This document shows, one piece after another, positions 42,724-52,632 of a stretch of DNA of 64,000 nt. The notes under the pieces are model-generated. The model was not told the origin of the DNA. It made no database searches and saw only the letters and a program-made list of their open reading frames with translations. This DNA comes from Polaromonas sp. C04. Its GTDB lineage: Bacteria > Pseudomonadota > Gammaproteobacteria > Burkholderiales > Burkholderiaceae_C. The translations under genes were made by a program, and so were the position numbers. How positions within the stretch are numbered: the first letter of the stretch is position 1; each line of letters starts with the position of its first letter. The stretch is taken from assembly GCF_002002705.1 (NCBI RefSeq), contig NZ_MUNS01000030.1, positions 116,820 to 180,819 on the forward strand. Direction: 5' to 3'.

Positions 42724-43968
42724 TTACATGTCCGAAGACGGCAAGTCCACCACAAACGTGGCGCCACCGCCGGGGCGATCCTCGCAGCGCACCGTGCCGT
42801 GATGGCGCTGCGCAATCGATTTCACCAGCGCCAGGCCCAGGCCAACGCCGCCCTCGCGCTCGCTGGCGCCCGGCAGGCGGTAGAACGGCTCGAAAATGCG
42901 CTCGCGCAGGTTGGCCGGCACGCCGGGTCCGCGGTCACTCACGCGCAGCACCGCGCGCTGGTCCTCGCGCTGCACGCTGACGGTGATGGCGCCGGTGCCG
43001 TAGCGGCGCGCGTTTTCGATCAGGTTGCGGATGGCGCGGCGCAGCAGCTTGGGCACGCCGTCCACCGTCACGGCCCTGGCGTCGGCTCCAGCATCGCTGT
43101 CGGTGTCGAGTTCGATGTTCAGCCGCGCGCACTCCTCGGCTGCCAGTCCGGTCAGGTCGATCTGTTCGACGGTGCCGATGTCGGCCTCCTGGGCATCGAG
43201 CCGGCTGGCCAGCAGGATTTCGTCGATCAGCTGGTCCAGCTCGCCGATATTGCGCGAAATCTCGTCCTTGAAAGCCGCTGACGGTGTGCTGCCCATCAGC
43301 TCCAGCCCCATGCGAATGCGGGTCAGCGGCGAGCGCAGTTCGTGTGAGGCATTCGCCAGCAGCGACTTGTGCGATTTCACCAGTGTCTCGACGCGCTCGG
43401 CCGCGTGGTTGAAGCGTGCGGCCAGGTCCGCCACCTCGTCATGGCCCTGCACCGGCACGCGCACCGAGAGGTCGCCCTCGCCCCAGCGCTGCACACCGCG
43501 CTGCAGCGATTCGAGCCGCTGCGTGAGCCGGCGCACGATGGGGTACACGCCGAGCGCCACGGCCAGCCCGACGAGCGCCAGCAGCCACGCAAAACCAAAG
43601 GGAGAGCGCGTCCACGCGGGCGGCGGCCCCGCAGGCCGGCGCCCGCGCGGCGGCATTTGCAACGCCAGGGTCTGGCCATTGTCCAGCGTGACGATGAACT
43701 CCAGACCCTGCCCCGGCGTGCGGCTCACCTCGGCCTCGGCCGAGCCGATCAACACGCCCGCGGCATTGCGCACCATCACTTCGCGCGGCTCGCGCGGCGC
43801 CCGGTAGTGCTCCTCGGAGATCTGCCAGGCCCAGCCCACCACCAGCGTCAGCACCGCCACGCCGCCCACCACGGCGAGCCAGATGCGCAGGTACAGGCGG
43901 CGTGAGAGGGCGTTGAAAAGGGGCAAGCGGATCGCTCCCGGTGCTCGATCAGTCCTGCTGCTTGGCAA
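42724..43968 (-). CDS. Membrane sensor histidine kinase
   Basis: 414 residues. TM1 is about 28-48 and TM2 about 126-145, with a short periplasmic region of some 75 residues rich in Pro/Arg between them. A HAMP domain (about 146-198) precedes the H-box NASHELRSPLTRIRM (His209). Then come the N-box RNLIENARRYG, G1 DRGPGVP and G2 GVGLGLALVKSI. All catalytic boxes are intact. It is an EnvZ/RstB-like kinase paired with the OmpR-type regulator whose 3' end it overlaps by 20 bp. The signal is unknown. Confidence 0.92.
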   Translation of the reverse strand: MPSSRTDRAPGAIRLPLFNALSRRLYLRIWLAVVGGVAVLTLVVGWAWQISEEHYRAPREPREVMVRNAAGVLIGSAEAEVSRTPGQGLEFIVTLDNGQTLALQMPPRGRRPAGPPPAWTRSPFGFAWLLALVGLAVALGVYPIVRRLTQRLESLQRGVQRWGEGDLSVRVPVQGHDEVADLAARFNHAAERVETLVKSHKSLLANASHELRSPLTRIRMGLELMGSTPSAAFKDEISRNIGELDQLIDEILLASRLDAQEADIGTVEQIDLTGLAAEECARLNIELDTDSDAGADARAVTVDGVPKLLRRAIRNLIENARRYGTGAITVSVQREDQRAVLRVSDRGPGVPANLRERIFEPFYRLPGASEREGGVGLGLALVKSIAQRHHGTVRCEDRPGGGATFVVDLPSSDM

Positions 43969-44653
43969 ACACGTAGCCGACGCCGCGCACCGTCAGGATG
44001 CGCCGGGGGTTTTTCGCGTCCACCTCGATCGCCGCGCGGATGCGCCCCATGTGCACGTCGATCGAGCGGTCGAACGCCTCCAGCTCGCGCCCGCGCACGG
44101 CCTCCATGATCTGGTCGCGGCTGAGCACGCGACCGGCGCGCTCGGCCAGCGCCACCAGCAGGTCGAACTGGTACGACGTCAGGTCGCTGGGCAGGCCGCC
44201 CACCGTGACGCTGCGCGCATCGCGATCGATCTCCAGCGAGCCAAAGCGGATGACCTTGGCTGTGGGCTGCGCGCCGTCGCTGCGCCGGCGCAGGATGGCG
44301 CGGATGCGCGCCAGCAGCTCGCGCGGCTCGAACGGCTTGGGCAGGTAGTCGTCGGCGCCCAGCTCCAGCCCGATGATGCGGTCCATCGGGTCGCCCTTGG
44401 CCGTCAGCATCAGCACCGGCACCTGCGCCACGTCGCCCGGCAGCGAGCGAATGCGCCGGCAGACCTCCAGGCCATCGATGTCGGGCAGCATCAGGTCGAG
44501 AATGACCAGATCGGGCGCGAGCTCCTGCAGCCGCGTCAGGCCGCCGAGCCCATCGCCCGCGTGTGAGACCTCGAAGCCCGACTGGCCCAGGTACTCGCCC
44601 ACCATGCTGGCCAGGCGGGCATCGTCTTCAATCATCAACAGTTGTGAACTCAT
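43949..44653 (-). CDS. OmpR/PhoB-family response regulator
   Basis: 234 residues from MSSQLLMIEDDARLASMVG. Receiver acidic pair Glu9-Asp10, phosphoacceptor Asp53 (LVILDLMLPDIDG) and the conserved Lys in YLPKPFEPRELL. The C-terminal winged helix (about 135-230) ends SIDVHMGRIRAAIE...RILTVRGVGYVF. It is a DNA-binding transcription regulator phosphorylated by the adjacent kinase. The first gene of the pair; divergent from the acyl-CoA synthetase with about 103 bp between. Confidence 0.93.
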   Translation of the reverse strand: MSSQLLMIEDDARLASMVGEYLGQSGFEVSHAGDGLGGLTRLQELAPDLVILDLMLPDIDGLEVCRRIRSLPGDVAQVPVLMLTAKGDPMDRIIGLELGADDYLPKPFEPRELLARIRAILRRRSDGAQPTAKVIRFGSLEIDRDARSVTVGGLPSDLTSYQFDLLVALAERAGRVLSRDQIMEAVRGRELEAFDRSIDVHMGRIRAAIEVDAKNPRRILTVRGVGYVFAKQQD

Positions 44654-44756
44654 GGGTGGCAGTTTAGTCTTCACCGGAGCCGGTTGGCGCCAAGTGTTCT
44701 GGCCATCGTGCAGGCACTCAATCACGGCGCGTTGAAGCGGCGGTAAAGTAAAGTAA

Positions 44757-46268
44757 ATGCAAACCACTTCCGTTCTGGACGACATCCTGGCCCGCCACGC
44801 GCGTGAGCGCCCACACGCGCCGGCCCTTCGCGCCATCGGGGCCGATTCCCGGCACGACTTCAGCTATGAGGATTTGGCGCGCCGCACCGCGCACGCGGCA
44901 TCCCGGCTGTGGCATGCGTGGGGCGTGCGCCCGGGCGACCGCGTGGCGTACCTGGGACTGAACCAGGCCGACCAGATCGTGCTGCTGTTCGCGCTGGCAC
45001 GCCTGGGCGCCATCCTGGTGCCGCTCAACTACCGGCTGGCGCCGCCCGAGTGGTCGGCCCTGCTGGCCGACTGCACCCCGCGCTGCCTGCTGCATGACGC
45101 CACATGGGCCGCGGCCGCCGCCACGCTGGCGCAGCAGCATGGCCTGCCGGCCCACGCGCTGCAGACGCTGGCCGCCCCCGGCGCGTTGCCGGCCGCGCCC
45201 GTGCATGCGGACCCCGCCGCGCCGGCCCTGCTGGTCTACACCTCGGGCACCACCGGACAGCCCAGGGGCGCGCTGCACACGCAGGCCAATTTGATGGCAA
45301 ATATGGCTGCAGCCATTGATGTGCAAGTGCTGACAGCTTCAGATTTGATAGCAACCGTGCTGCCACTATTCCACGTAGGAGGCCTGTGCATCCAGACCCT
45401 GCCGGCGCTGTGTGCGGGCGCCGCCGTGATCCTGAACGCCCGCTTCGATGCCGGCGCAACACTGGCCTGTCTGGCGCAGGACCGGCCCAGCTTGACCCTG
45501 CAGGTGCCCGCCACGATGAAGGCGCTGATCGAGCACCCCGACTGGGCCACCACCGACCTGTCGTGCCTGCGCGCCGTCTGGGCTGGCTCGAGCACGCTGC
45601 CCGAGGCGCTGGTGGCCGCCTTCCATGCGCGCGGCGTGCCGGTGTGCAATGTGTACGGCGCGACCGAGACCGGGCCGTTTTCCATCGCGCTGCCGCCGGA
45701 ACACGCCTTCAGCCATGTGGGCTCCTGTGGCTGGCCCGCGCCCGGCGTCGAGGTGCGTCTTGCGCTGCCGACTGAGACGGCAGAGGTGGGCGAGGTACTG
45801 CTGCGTGCGCCCCATGTGGTTGCGCACTACTGGCCGCAGCAGCGTGCGCTGGACGATGACGGCTGGTTCCACAGCGGCGACCTCGCGCGCCAGGCGCCGG
45901 ACGGCAGCTACAGCATCGTCGGCCGCGCCAGGGACCTGATCATTTCGGGCGGAGAAAACATCTACCCCGCCGAGATCGAGCACCTGCTGGCCGGCCACCC
46001 GCTGGTGGCCGAGTGCGCGGTGCTCGGGCAGCCCGACGCGCAGTGGGGCGAAATTGCCGTGGCCGTGATTGTTTTGCGGCCGCGGCCCTTGCCGGATATG
46101 AACAATGAGCTATCAAACTGGGAGCAAACCCTGCGCGACTTCCTGCACCCCCGCATCGCCCGCTACAAGCAGCCGCGGCGCTGGCTGGCGCTGCCGGCCT
46201 TGCCCAAGACCGCGCTGGGCAAGGTGCAAAAACAATTGCTGGTGAAGCAGTTGCTATCGGATATATAG
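44757..46268 (+). CDS. AMP-dependent acyl-CoA synthetase/ligase
   Basis: 503 residues, ANL superfamily. P-loop LLVYTSGTTGQPRGALHT, the A5 motif NVYGATETGPFS, the hinge/A8 DGWFHSGDLARQ and SIVGRARDLIISGGENIYP, and the A10 lysine in LPKTALGKVQKQ. It activates a carboxylic acid through an acyl-AMP to a CoA thioester; fatty or aromatic substrates are both possible. Two AT-rich inserts at 45292-45365 and 46086-46130 encode LMANMAAAIDVQV and DMNNELSNWEQ, which look like repeat-derived in-frame patches. Confidence 0.87.
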   Translation: MQTTSVLDDILARHARERPHAPALRAIGADSRHDFSYEDLARRTAHAASRLWHAWGVRPGDRVAYLGLNQADQIVLLFALARLGAILVPLNYRLAPPEWSALLADCTPRCLLHDATWAAAAATLAQQHGLPAHALQTLAAPGALPAAPVHADPAAPALLVYTSGTTGQPRGALHTQANLMANMAAAIDVQVLTASDLIATVLPLFHVGGLCIQTLPALCAGAAVILNARFDAGATLACLAQDRPSLTLQVPATMKALIEHPDWATTDLSCLRAVWAGSSTLPEALVAAFHARGVPVCNVYGATETGPFSIALPPEHAFSHVGSCGWPAPGVEVRLALPTETAEVGEVLLRAPHVVAHYWPQQRALDDDGWFHSGDLARQAPDGSYSIVGRARDLIISGGENIYPAEIEHLLAGHPLVAECAVLGQPDAQWGEIAVAVIVLRPRPLPDMNNELSNWEQTLRDFLHPRIARYKQPRRWLALPALPKTALGKVQKQLLVKQLLSDI

Positions 46269-46285
46269 CGCACCGTGCAAGCAAA

Positions 46286-47635
46286 TCAAGGGCCAGGCAC
46301 CATTTTGACTCTTGAAGCGAGCCACACCAGCAGCAGCACCGGCACGCCCAGCATCGCGGTCATCGTGAAAAACTGCGGGTAGCCAAAGGCATCCACATAG
46401 CGTCCCGAGTAGCCCGCCAAAAACTTGGGTAGCAGCAGCATCATGGAGCTGAACAGCGCGTACTGCGTGGCCGAGTAGTTCACGTTCGTGAGCGATGACA
46501 GGTAGGCGATGAAGGCCGCCGAGGCGATGCCGCTGGACAGGTTGTCGGCCGAGATCACGGCGATCAGCGCCGTCAGGTCGTGCCCGCGCGAGCCGAGCCA
46601 GGCAAACAGCAGGTTGCTGGCAGCGCTCAAAATCGCGCCCAGCATCAGCACGCGCATCACGCCCCAGCGCACCGACATGGCGCCGCCCACGAAGGCGCCC
46701 GCCAGGGTCATGATCACGCCGAAGATCTTGGTGACCGCCGCCACCTCGTCCTTGGTGTAGCCCATGTCCACGTAGAACGGGTTCGCCATGATGCCCATCA
46801 CCACGTCGCTGATGCGGTAGATGGCGATCAGGGCCAGGATCAGCGCGGCCTGCCAGCGGTAGCGCCGCACGAAGTCGGCAAACGGCTCCACCAGCGCGCC
46901 GCGCAGCCACTCGGCGGCGTTCCTGGCGGGCGGCAGCACGCGCGGCAGCGGCTCGGGCGAGAACAGCACGGTCGCCATGCCCAGCGCCATCGACGCGGCC
47001 ATCACCAGATAAGCCGTGTGCCAGGCGCCCTGCTGGTAGCCCACGGTGCCCGCCACCTCGGCGCGGGCCGCCACCCACAGCACGCCGGCACCGGCCCAGA
47101 TCATGGCCAGCCGGTAGCCGGTCTGGTAGGTGGCGGCCAGCGCGGCCTGGCGCTCCATGCTGGCCGACTCGATGCGAAAGGCGTCCAGCGCAATGTCCTG
47201 CGTGGCCGAGCCGAACGCCACCATCAGCGCGCACCACACCACCGGCTCCAGCCCCGCCCGCGGGTCGTTCAGCGACATGCCCACCAGGCCCGCCATCACC
47301 ACGCCTTGGGCCAGCAGCAGCCAGCTGCGCCGGCGACCCAGCCAGCGCGTGAGCAGCGGAATCGGCAGGCGGTCCACCAGCGGCGCCCAGACCCATTTGA
47401 AGCCGTAGGCCAGCCCGACCCAGCTCAGGTAGCCGATGGTGGTGCGGTCGATGCCCGCCTCGCGCAGCCAGAAACTCAGCGTACCCAGCACCAGCAGCAG
47501 CGGCAGGCCCGCGGAAAACCCCAGCAGCAGCATGCGCAGCGTGGGGGGCTCGCGGTACACCTTGAGCGTGTCGATCCAGGAGGGTTTGGCGGCGGTGGCG
47601 GGCGCTGCGCTGGCGCGGGTCAAGTCGGAACTCAT
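46286..47635 (-). CDS. ampG: AmpG-family muropeptide MFS transporter
   Basis: 449 residues, about 12-14 membrane helices. FSAGLPLLLVLGTLSFWLRE and YLSWVGLAYGFKWVWAPLVD are the AmpG N-terminal signature. FGSATQDIALDAFRIES is also conserved. AmpG imports anhydro-muropeptides for peptidoglycan recycling and is linked to beta-lactamase induction elsewhere. The start at 47635 is chosen by similarity; the frame is open to 47689. It is convergent with the acyl-CoA synthetase gene. Confidence 0.88.
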   Translation of the reverse strand: MSSDLTRASAAPATAAKPSWIDTLKVYREPPTLRMLLLGFSAGLPLLLVLGTLSFWLREAGIDRTTIGYLSWVGLAYGFKWVWAPLVDRLPIPLLTRWLGRRRSWLLLAQGVVMAGLVGMSLNDPRAGLEPVVWCALMVAFGSATQDIALDAFRIESASMERQAALAATYQTGYRLAMIWAGAGVLWVAARAEVAGTVGYQQGAWHTAYLVMAASMALGMATVLFSPEPLPRVLPPARNAAEWLRGALVEPFADFVRRYRWQAALILALIAIYRISDVVMGIMANPFYVDMGYTKDEVAAVTKIFGVIMTLAGAFVGGAMSVRWGVMRVLMLGAILSAASNLLFAWLGSRGHDLTALIAVISADNLSSGIASAAFIAYLSSLTNVNYSATQYALFSSMMLLLPKFLAGYSGRYVDAFGYPQFFTMTAMLGVPVLLLVWLASRVKMVPGP

Positions 47636-47815
47636 GCGGCGAATAATACGCGGCCGTTTGTCGGGCACGCCCTCGACCTTAAGTCTCATTTAAGCCGCGG
47701 GCGTCATTCTTTGCAAACCGGCTGCGCAAAAGCGCAGACCAGGCGATGACGTCCCGGTGATCGCAGGTGGCCGGGTCCATTTTTCCGCCTGCACCGTCTT
47801 TCAAGGAGAAATGAG

Positions 47816-48262
47816 ATGAAAGCAAGCATTCGCCAAGCCGCGGCGGTGGCCGCGTTGGGGGCGGCCGTGTTCGGCATGGCATCGGCCCAGGCCGGCGTCG
47901 TTCCCCCCATGCAAAAGGTCGACGGGATCGAGACCATGAGCGGCGGCATCGGCGTCGGCGAGGCCGCTGCCATGCAGTCCGAGGCTCGGCACTGGCCGCT
48001 GACGCTTGAGTTCGCCATCAAAGACAAGGCCAGGTCCGACTACGCGGCCGACGTCAACGTCCTTGTGCGCGATACCCATGGCCATACCGTGCTGCAAACC
48101 ACCGCGCAAGGCCCCTTCCTGCTGGCCCGGCTGAACCCCGGCCAGTACACGGTCCAGGCCAGCCTGGATGGCAAAACCCTGCAACAAAAGGTCATGGTCG
48201 GCCATCGACCGGCCCGGCACCTTTTCTTGTGGCCCGCCGGGACGGATGAGTCGGCTTCGTGA
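47816..48262 (+). CDS. Secreted protein with carboxypeptidase-regulatory-like (Ig-like) fold
   Basis: 148 residues. A signal peptide covers 1-26 (cleavage near ASAQA-G). The mature part shows VNVLVRDTHGHTVLQTTAQGPFLL then LNPGQYTVQASLDGKTLQQKV, the transthyretin-like beta-sandwich pattern. The family often appears annotated as carboxypeptidase regulatory-like. It is probably periplasmic, with no catalytic residues seen. CAAGGAGAAATGAG precedes the ATG. The stop overlaps the next start. Confidence 0.75.
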   Translation: MKASIRQAAAVAALGAAVFGMASAQAGVVPPMQKVDGIETMSGGIGVGEAAAMQSEARHWPLTLEFAIKDKARSDYAADVNVLVRDTHGHTVLQTTAQGPFLLARLNPGQYTVQASLDGKTLQQKVMVGHRPARHLFLWPAGTDESAS

Positions 48263-48624
48263 CGCCACCGCAAGCGTCTGACCTCGACGAAGCCCCGCAC
48301 GCGCAACACCCGCAGCGCCTGCTGCGCTCCCCGCTGGGCGGACTCTCCACGCACATCCTGCCCACCTCGGCGACGATGGTGGGCGTGTGCATGACCGTGC
48401 TCTCCATCGGCCATCTGGGCCACGGCGGCGATGCGCGCGTTGTCATTGACAAGCTGCTGGCCTGCGACGCCGTGGTGTTTCTGGCCAGCGCGCTGCTCTC
48501 GTTCATGTCGATTCGCGGCGGCCACGCGAACGGGCGGCTGGAGAGCCGCGCCGAGGTGGTGTTCATCGCGGGCCTGGGGCTGTTGGCGCTGGTCGCGGTG
48601 GCGCTGGCGTTTGCGATTACGTGA
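48259..48624 (+). CDS. Small membrane protein, unknown function
   Basis: 121 residues. I see three hydrophobic segments: about 33-55 (ILPTSATMVGVCMTVLSIG), 65-84 (KLLACDAVVFLASALLSFM) and 99-119 (VVFIAGLGLLALVAVALAFA). The first 30 residues are hydrophilic with His and Gln. The start is GTG at 48259, overlapping the preceding gene by four bases (GTGA), so the two are co-translated. No family recognised. Confidence 0.65.
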   Translation: MTPPQASDLDEAPHAQHPQRLLRSPLGGLSTHILPTSATMVGVCMTVLSIGHLGHGGDARVVIDKLLACDAVVFLASALLSFMSIRGGHANGRLESRAEVVFIAGLGLLALVAVALAFAIT

Positions 48625-48741
48625 CAGTGCAGGCAGTGGCCGATCTGTCACGGATCAACGCTTTTACGCGCACAGGGCCGTTACAGTTCCCTTGCCAACG
48701 CACCTTGCGGCATCGTACTAAACGGTGCAGCGCACATTGCC

Positions 48742-51700
48742 TCATTGCCCCGTGATCAGTTCTCGCCACGAAATGCGCCGCGTGCCAAGGCCGCCGCCGC
48801 CCGTTGGCACGCTGGACGTCAACGTTGTTCCATTGGAAAGGTTGGTGATGGCGACAATTTTTCCGGTCGTTGTGCGAACCAGCGTCGGAGCGCTAGCCAG
48901 TGCGGTTGTCGTGCCGTTTGACAGCAACACGCCGACGACGGTCGATCCTGGCACCGCCAAGCCGGTAGCGTAGTTCACATAGTTGAGGTAGCTCGAACCC
49001 CCAACGCTGCACGCGCTGGCGCCGTTGGGAATGTTGGAGGTGAACACCAGCGTACCGAGCTGAAGCTGGGGATCGGTGTCGACGCGCTCGCCGCTCTCTG
49101 GCAGATCTTCAAACCAGCCATACATGGTGTTCAGATTCACAGCGGCGCTTGTCGTTGGAACCGCGGTTCGGCTATTGGCGCTGTCGGTCAGGGTCTGCTT
49201 TGCGAAGCAGTTGGTGGTGACGGTGCTGGTGCAGGTCTTGGCGCGCGGGCTCCCGTAAATGCCGCCCGTAGCCGCACTCGTTGTCAGCGGATCCTTGATG
49301 CCGTAAATGGACTGCACCTGGGTTGTGGCAATGTCGCTCACGCTCAGGTAGCTGCCGGTTCCCACGAAGACCAGCGCATTGCTTCCGCTCATGCCCAGTT
49401 GCGGCGTGGCGGTGATTGGCTGCGGGTTGCCGACGGCATCTACCAACGTGGCCAGCAGTTGCACTTTCGCGGTGCCGCCGCTGGCGGTGAGCGCACTGAT
49501 GTCGAAACGCCAGAGATTGCCGTTCAGGTCGCCACCATAAACACGCGGCGCAGTGTTGTTCTGCACATTCGCCTGGAAAGCGGCGATCTTGGCCAGGCCG
49601 CTCGGACTGGTTGTACTGCCGATGCCCGTATCGATCTTCTTGATGATGGCACCGGTCTGCGCGTTGAGTACCCATAAGATGCCATGGCCCGAGCCGGCAC
49701 CGGCACCCGAAGTCGGGTCGGTTACGTTGTTGTATCCCGAAGTAACGAGTGCCACCCAGGTGCCATCCGACAACTTGGTTACGACGGGCGGGCCGTAGCT
49801 GTAGCCAAGGTCCGTGTCACTGATATAGGGGCTCGCTTTTGTCGTGTCGTTGGTGAACTCCCACAGCACGGTGGGCGCGGCGGGAGTGGTCACGTCGAGC
49901 GCGTAGTAACCGCGCCCGCCGTTGGCCAGGCCGCCCAACAGGATGGTGTGCCAGCCGTCACTGAACTGCACGTCGGCCACTTGTGGTGAACCATCGACGA
50001 AGAACTGGTGCTTGGATGCATAGTTCTTGTCGGCCAGTTTGTACAGGTTCGGCAGCAGCATTGAGGGGACATATGCCCACTTCTCGGCGCCAGTGCTGGC
50101 ATCAAAAGCATGCAGCATGCCGTCGTTGGCACCCACATACACCATGCCTTGGCGCGACGCATTGCTGCTCCTGAAAGCGGCATAGCCGATGTCGGCATAG
50201 CCGAAACTCGGCGCCTGCACGTACGCGGCCTGCGAGTCGACGATGTCGCCGAGCACATGTGTGCGCTGAAAATAATAGGTGGTGGCGTCCGGCCCCTCGT
50301 TGCTGCGATCGCCCCGCAAAAAGTTGACGAGGTTCAGGCCGCCTGCGCCTGTGGCAGACGAGGCGCTGCTGTCGATCTGCAACGTGGGGTCGAGGCAGGT
50401 GGCGCCTGAAGGGCACATTTGGGACAGCGGGCTGGCTGAGGCCGAGCCGATGGATGCCATCTGGAAATACTTCTGCATGGCGGTTGTCATCGACCCCCAC
50501 TTAAACGGGATCAGGCCGGCCGTGGCACTTGGATTGGTAGGGTCGTAGGTCAGGATGTTGCGGGCGCCAGGTGAAGTTGTGTCCAGTAAGGCGGGCGTGA
50601 AGGCCTGCGTTGTCGCGTTCGAGTAAGCCGTTCCAGATTCCGACCAGTCGGCGTTGGCTGAGATCGCTCCGGTTGCGCCATTGATGCTGTAGCGTGCCAG
50701 TTCACCGAACCATTGGCCGGAGCGGAAGGTTGACGCGAATACGTAGTTGGATCCCTGGGTCAGATTGGGGCTACTCGTCGAAACCGCGGCGCCACTGGAG
50801 GTGGCGGCATTGACGCTCTGGATGAAATTGGCTAGCCCCGTCTTCAAGGCCGTTGGATTACCGGCGCTATAGTAAGTGCCACGCCCGTTGACGGCCGCGT
50901 GCCAGAGGTCATCGACGGCGGTTTGCGTATCACCGACCGGCGTCGGCCAGTTGCAGGCGGTCCCTGTCGCTTGCCAGAGGCAGGACGTGCTGGTGGCCAG
51001 GTTGCCTTGGGCCACGTTGTAGTAGTCGCCGCTGGTGGCGGTCGCGTAGTTCGACTGATATTGCATGTAGCCCGAAACCCCCAGGCCGATGGTCGATGTG
51101 TACATGCGCTGCTGCAAATCCGCTATGTTGTTGGAGGCCACGTCAGTGCCGAGAACGCCGTTGTTATTGCTCAGGGCAGGCGTACGCAGGTCGGTCTTGT
51201 AGTAGTACTCGGTCACGTCGGCGAGGGTATTCGCTGTGGAGTTTCCATCGAGATAGGGCCGCACTTCACTGCTGCTGGTGCCATCCTGGTCGCCGATCTG
51301 CGTGCTCCCGTTGATTTGCACGTTGTTGCTATCGGTGCCGGCGTTCCAGTAACCATCGGTTGAGGCAATGGTGTAGTTGCGCTGACATGCGTACTGCATG
51401 GGATCGGTGGTCGATTGACCGTTGATCTTCGTCATTTTGTTGGCGTAGTAGCGCCCTGCGATAGACAGCGCGCCCCGCAGTGGCGTGCCACCGGCCGGCG
51501 TAGCCGCCAGGAACTTGTTGTACCAATCGGTCATCTTGCTGGAGAAACTGCCGGTGTTGTTGGGATCGCCGACATCCAGGAAGTCCTTGGTCGTATTGTT
51601 GTTGAGGCTCATGTAGCCCAAGCGATAACTGGAGGACAGACCCGCAAAAGCAATACTGACGGCGCTCTTGGTCATCTGCATCCGGGTGCGGTAATAGGCC

Positions 51701-52563
51701 CACCAGTTCGCGAAGTTGGTCATCTCCTCGTTGTAAGTGCAGGTGGCTGCCGCGCAGTCAATACGAGTGGAGGCTTTGGTGGTGGTGTTGGGGTACGGGT
51801 AGCTGTTGTTCGAAGACTGGATGGTTACCTTGATGTTCTGCCCGGGTACTCCTGATTGGCCGGGATAGCGGGCGTAGATGTACTTCTTCCCGTTGATGGC
51901 GGTATCAAAGCGTGTCGCCTGGCAGTTGGTCAGTGCGCTGTCGGAGCACCATCGAACATAGGCGGGAAATTGATAGACACCCGAGGCGGTCGTTTGCGCG
52001 ACGCAATTGCGTCGGGCGGGTTCGCTACAGTACTCGCCCGGGACAAAAGTGTAGTAGACCGCCTGCCCGGTTGTCAGATTCTGCGTTGTTCCTGAACTGG
52101 AAGTGGTAAATAGATTGGCGAGGCCGCCCGGGTTTCCGGTGTTCGCCGTCTGCTTGCCGAATCCATCATAAGGCACTTTGGTCCATGCCGACGAATTGGT
52201 CGAATTCATGGACGGGTAGCCACCGCTGTTGGTGCTGTAGCTGTAGCTATTGCCGTAGGTCGACGGGGGGGTATAGGTCGTGGCGGGGTCGTAGTAGACG
52301 CCGTTGTAGCGGCTGTTGCGAATGAGCTGCGCCGTACCACTGTAGTTGGTGTCGCTGCCCGCCGTGTCTGGCAGAAAGTCCCAGGTCATGCTCCCCGAAT
52401 CGTCCAGCACGTAGAAGATGTTCGGGTAGACCTGCGTCGATGCCGATGTCTGCAGCGGCGCGGTCGCGAGCAGGGGGACGGCCGCCGGCGCCTGGCTCAC
52501 GGCGGCAAGTAGCGCCAAGCCGCACAGCAACACTGGGAGGGCGGTTTTAAAGGTGCGATTCAT
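48742..52563 (-). CDS. pilY1: Type IV pilus tip adhesin/biogenesis protein PilY1
   Basis: 1273 residues. A signal peptide (1-28) is followed by a von Willebrand A-like N-terminal part with the MIDAS motif DDSGSM (54-59) in NIFYVLDDSGSMTWDFLPD. The C-terminal PilY1 beta-propeller (about 780-1180) includes MVYVGANDGMLHAFDASTG, ALDVTTPAAPTVLWEF and VYGGDLNGNLWRFDIS, the latter near the calcium-binding loop. Ser/Thr/Asn-rich repeats are typical of surface proteins. The start at 52563 has AGAAGAGGG six bases upstream, better placed than for the ATG at 52569. It is the last gene of the minor-pilin operon, 69 bp after pilX. Confidence 0.92.
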   Translation of the reverse strand: MNRTFKTALPVLLCGLALLAAVSQAPAAVPLLATAPLQTSASTQVYPNIFYVLDDSGSMTWDFLPDTAGSDTNYSGTAQLIRNSRYNGVYYDPATTYTPPSTYGNSYSYSTNSGGYPSMNSTNSSAWTKVPYDGFGKQTANTGNPGGLANLFTTSSSGTTQNLTTGQAVYYTFVPGEYCSEPARRNCVAQTTASGVYQFPAYVRWCSDSALTNCQATRFDTAINGKKYIYARYPGQSGVPGQNIKVTIQSSNNSYPYPNTTTKASTRIDCAAATCTYNEEMTNFANWWAYYRTRMQMTKSAVSIAFAGLSSSYRLGYMSLNNNTTKDFLDVGDPNNTGSFSSKMTDWYNKFLAATPAGGTPLRGALSIAGRYYANKMTKINGQSTTDPMQYACQRNYTIASTDGYWNAGTDSNNVQINGSTQIGDQDGTSSSEVRPYLDGNSTANTLADVTEYYYKTDLRTPALSNNNGVLGTDVASNNIADLQQRMYTSTIGLGVSGYMQYQSNYATATSGDYYNVAQGNLATSTSCLWQATGTACNWPTPVGDTQTAVDDLWHAAVNGRGTYYSAGNPTALKTGLANFIQSVNAATSSGAAVSTSSPNLTQGSNYVFASTFRSGQWFGELARYSINGATGAISANADWSESGTAYSNATTQAFTPALLDTTSPGARNILTYDPTNPSATAGLIPFKWGSMTTAMQKYFQMASIGSASASPLSQMCPSGATCLDPTLQIDSSASSATGAGGLNLVNFLRGDRSNEGPDATTYYFQRTHVLGDIVDSQAAYVQAPSFGYADIGYAAFRSSNASRQGMVYVGANDGMLHAFDASTGAEKWAYVPSMLLPNLYKLADKNYASKHQFFVDGSPQVADVQFSDGWHTILLGGLANGGRGYYALDVTTPAAPTVLWEFTNDTTKASPYISDTDLGYSYGPPVVTKLSDGTWVALVTSGYNNVTDPTSGAGAGSGHGILWVLNAQTGAIIKKIDTGIGSTTSPSGLAKIAAFQANVQNNTAPRVYGGDLNGNLWRFDISALTASGGTAKVQLLATLVDAVGNPQPITATPQLGMSGSNALVFVGTGSYLSVSDIATTQVQSIYGIKDPLTTSAATGGIYGSPRAKTCTSTVTTNCFAKQTLTDSANSRTAVPTTSAAVNLNTMYGWFEDLPESGERVDTDPQLQLGTLVFTSNIPNGASACSVGGSSYLNYVNYATGLAVPGSTVVGVLLSNGTTTALASAPTLVRTTTGKIVAITNLSNGTTLTSSVPTGGGGLGTRRISWRELITGQ

Positions 52564-52632
52564 GATCATCCCTCTTCTGTTTGTTAGTTTTCGTGCCGGT
52601 CGAGGCGTTTCTATGGGTCGCATCTGCAACAT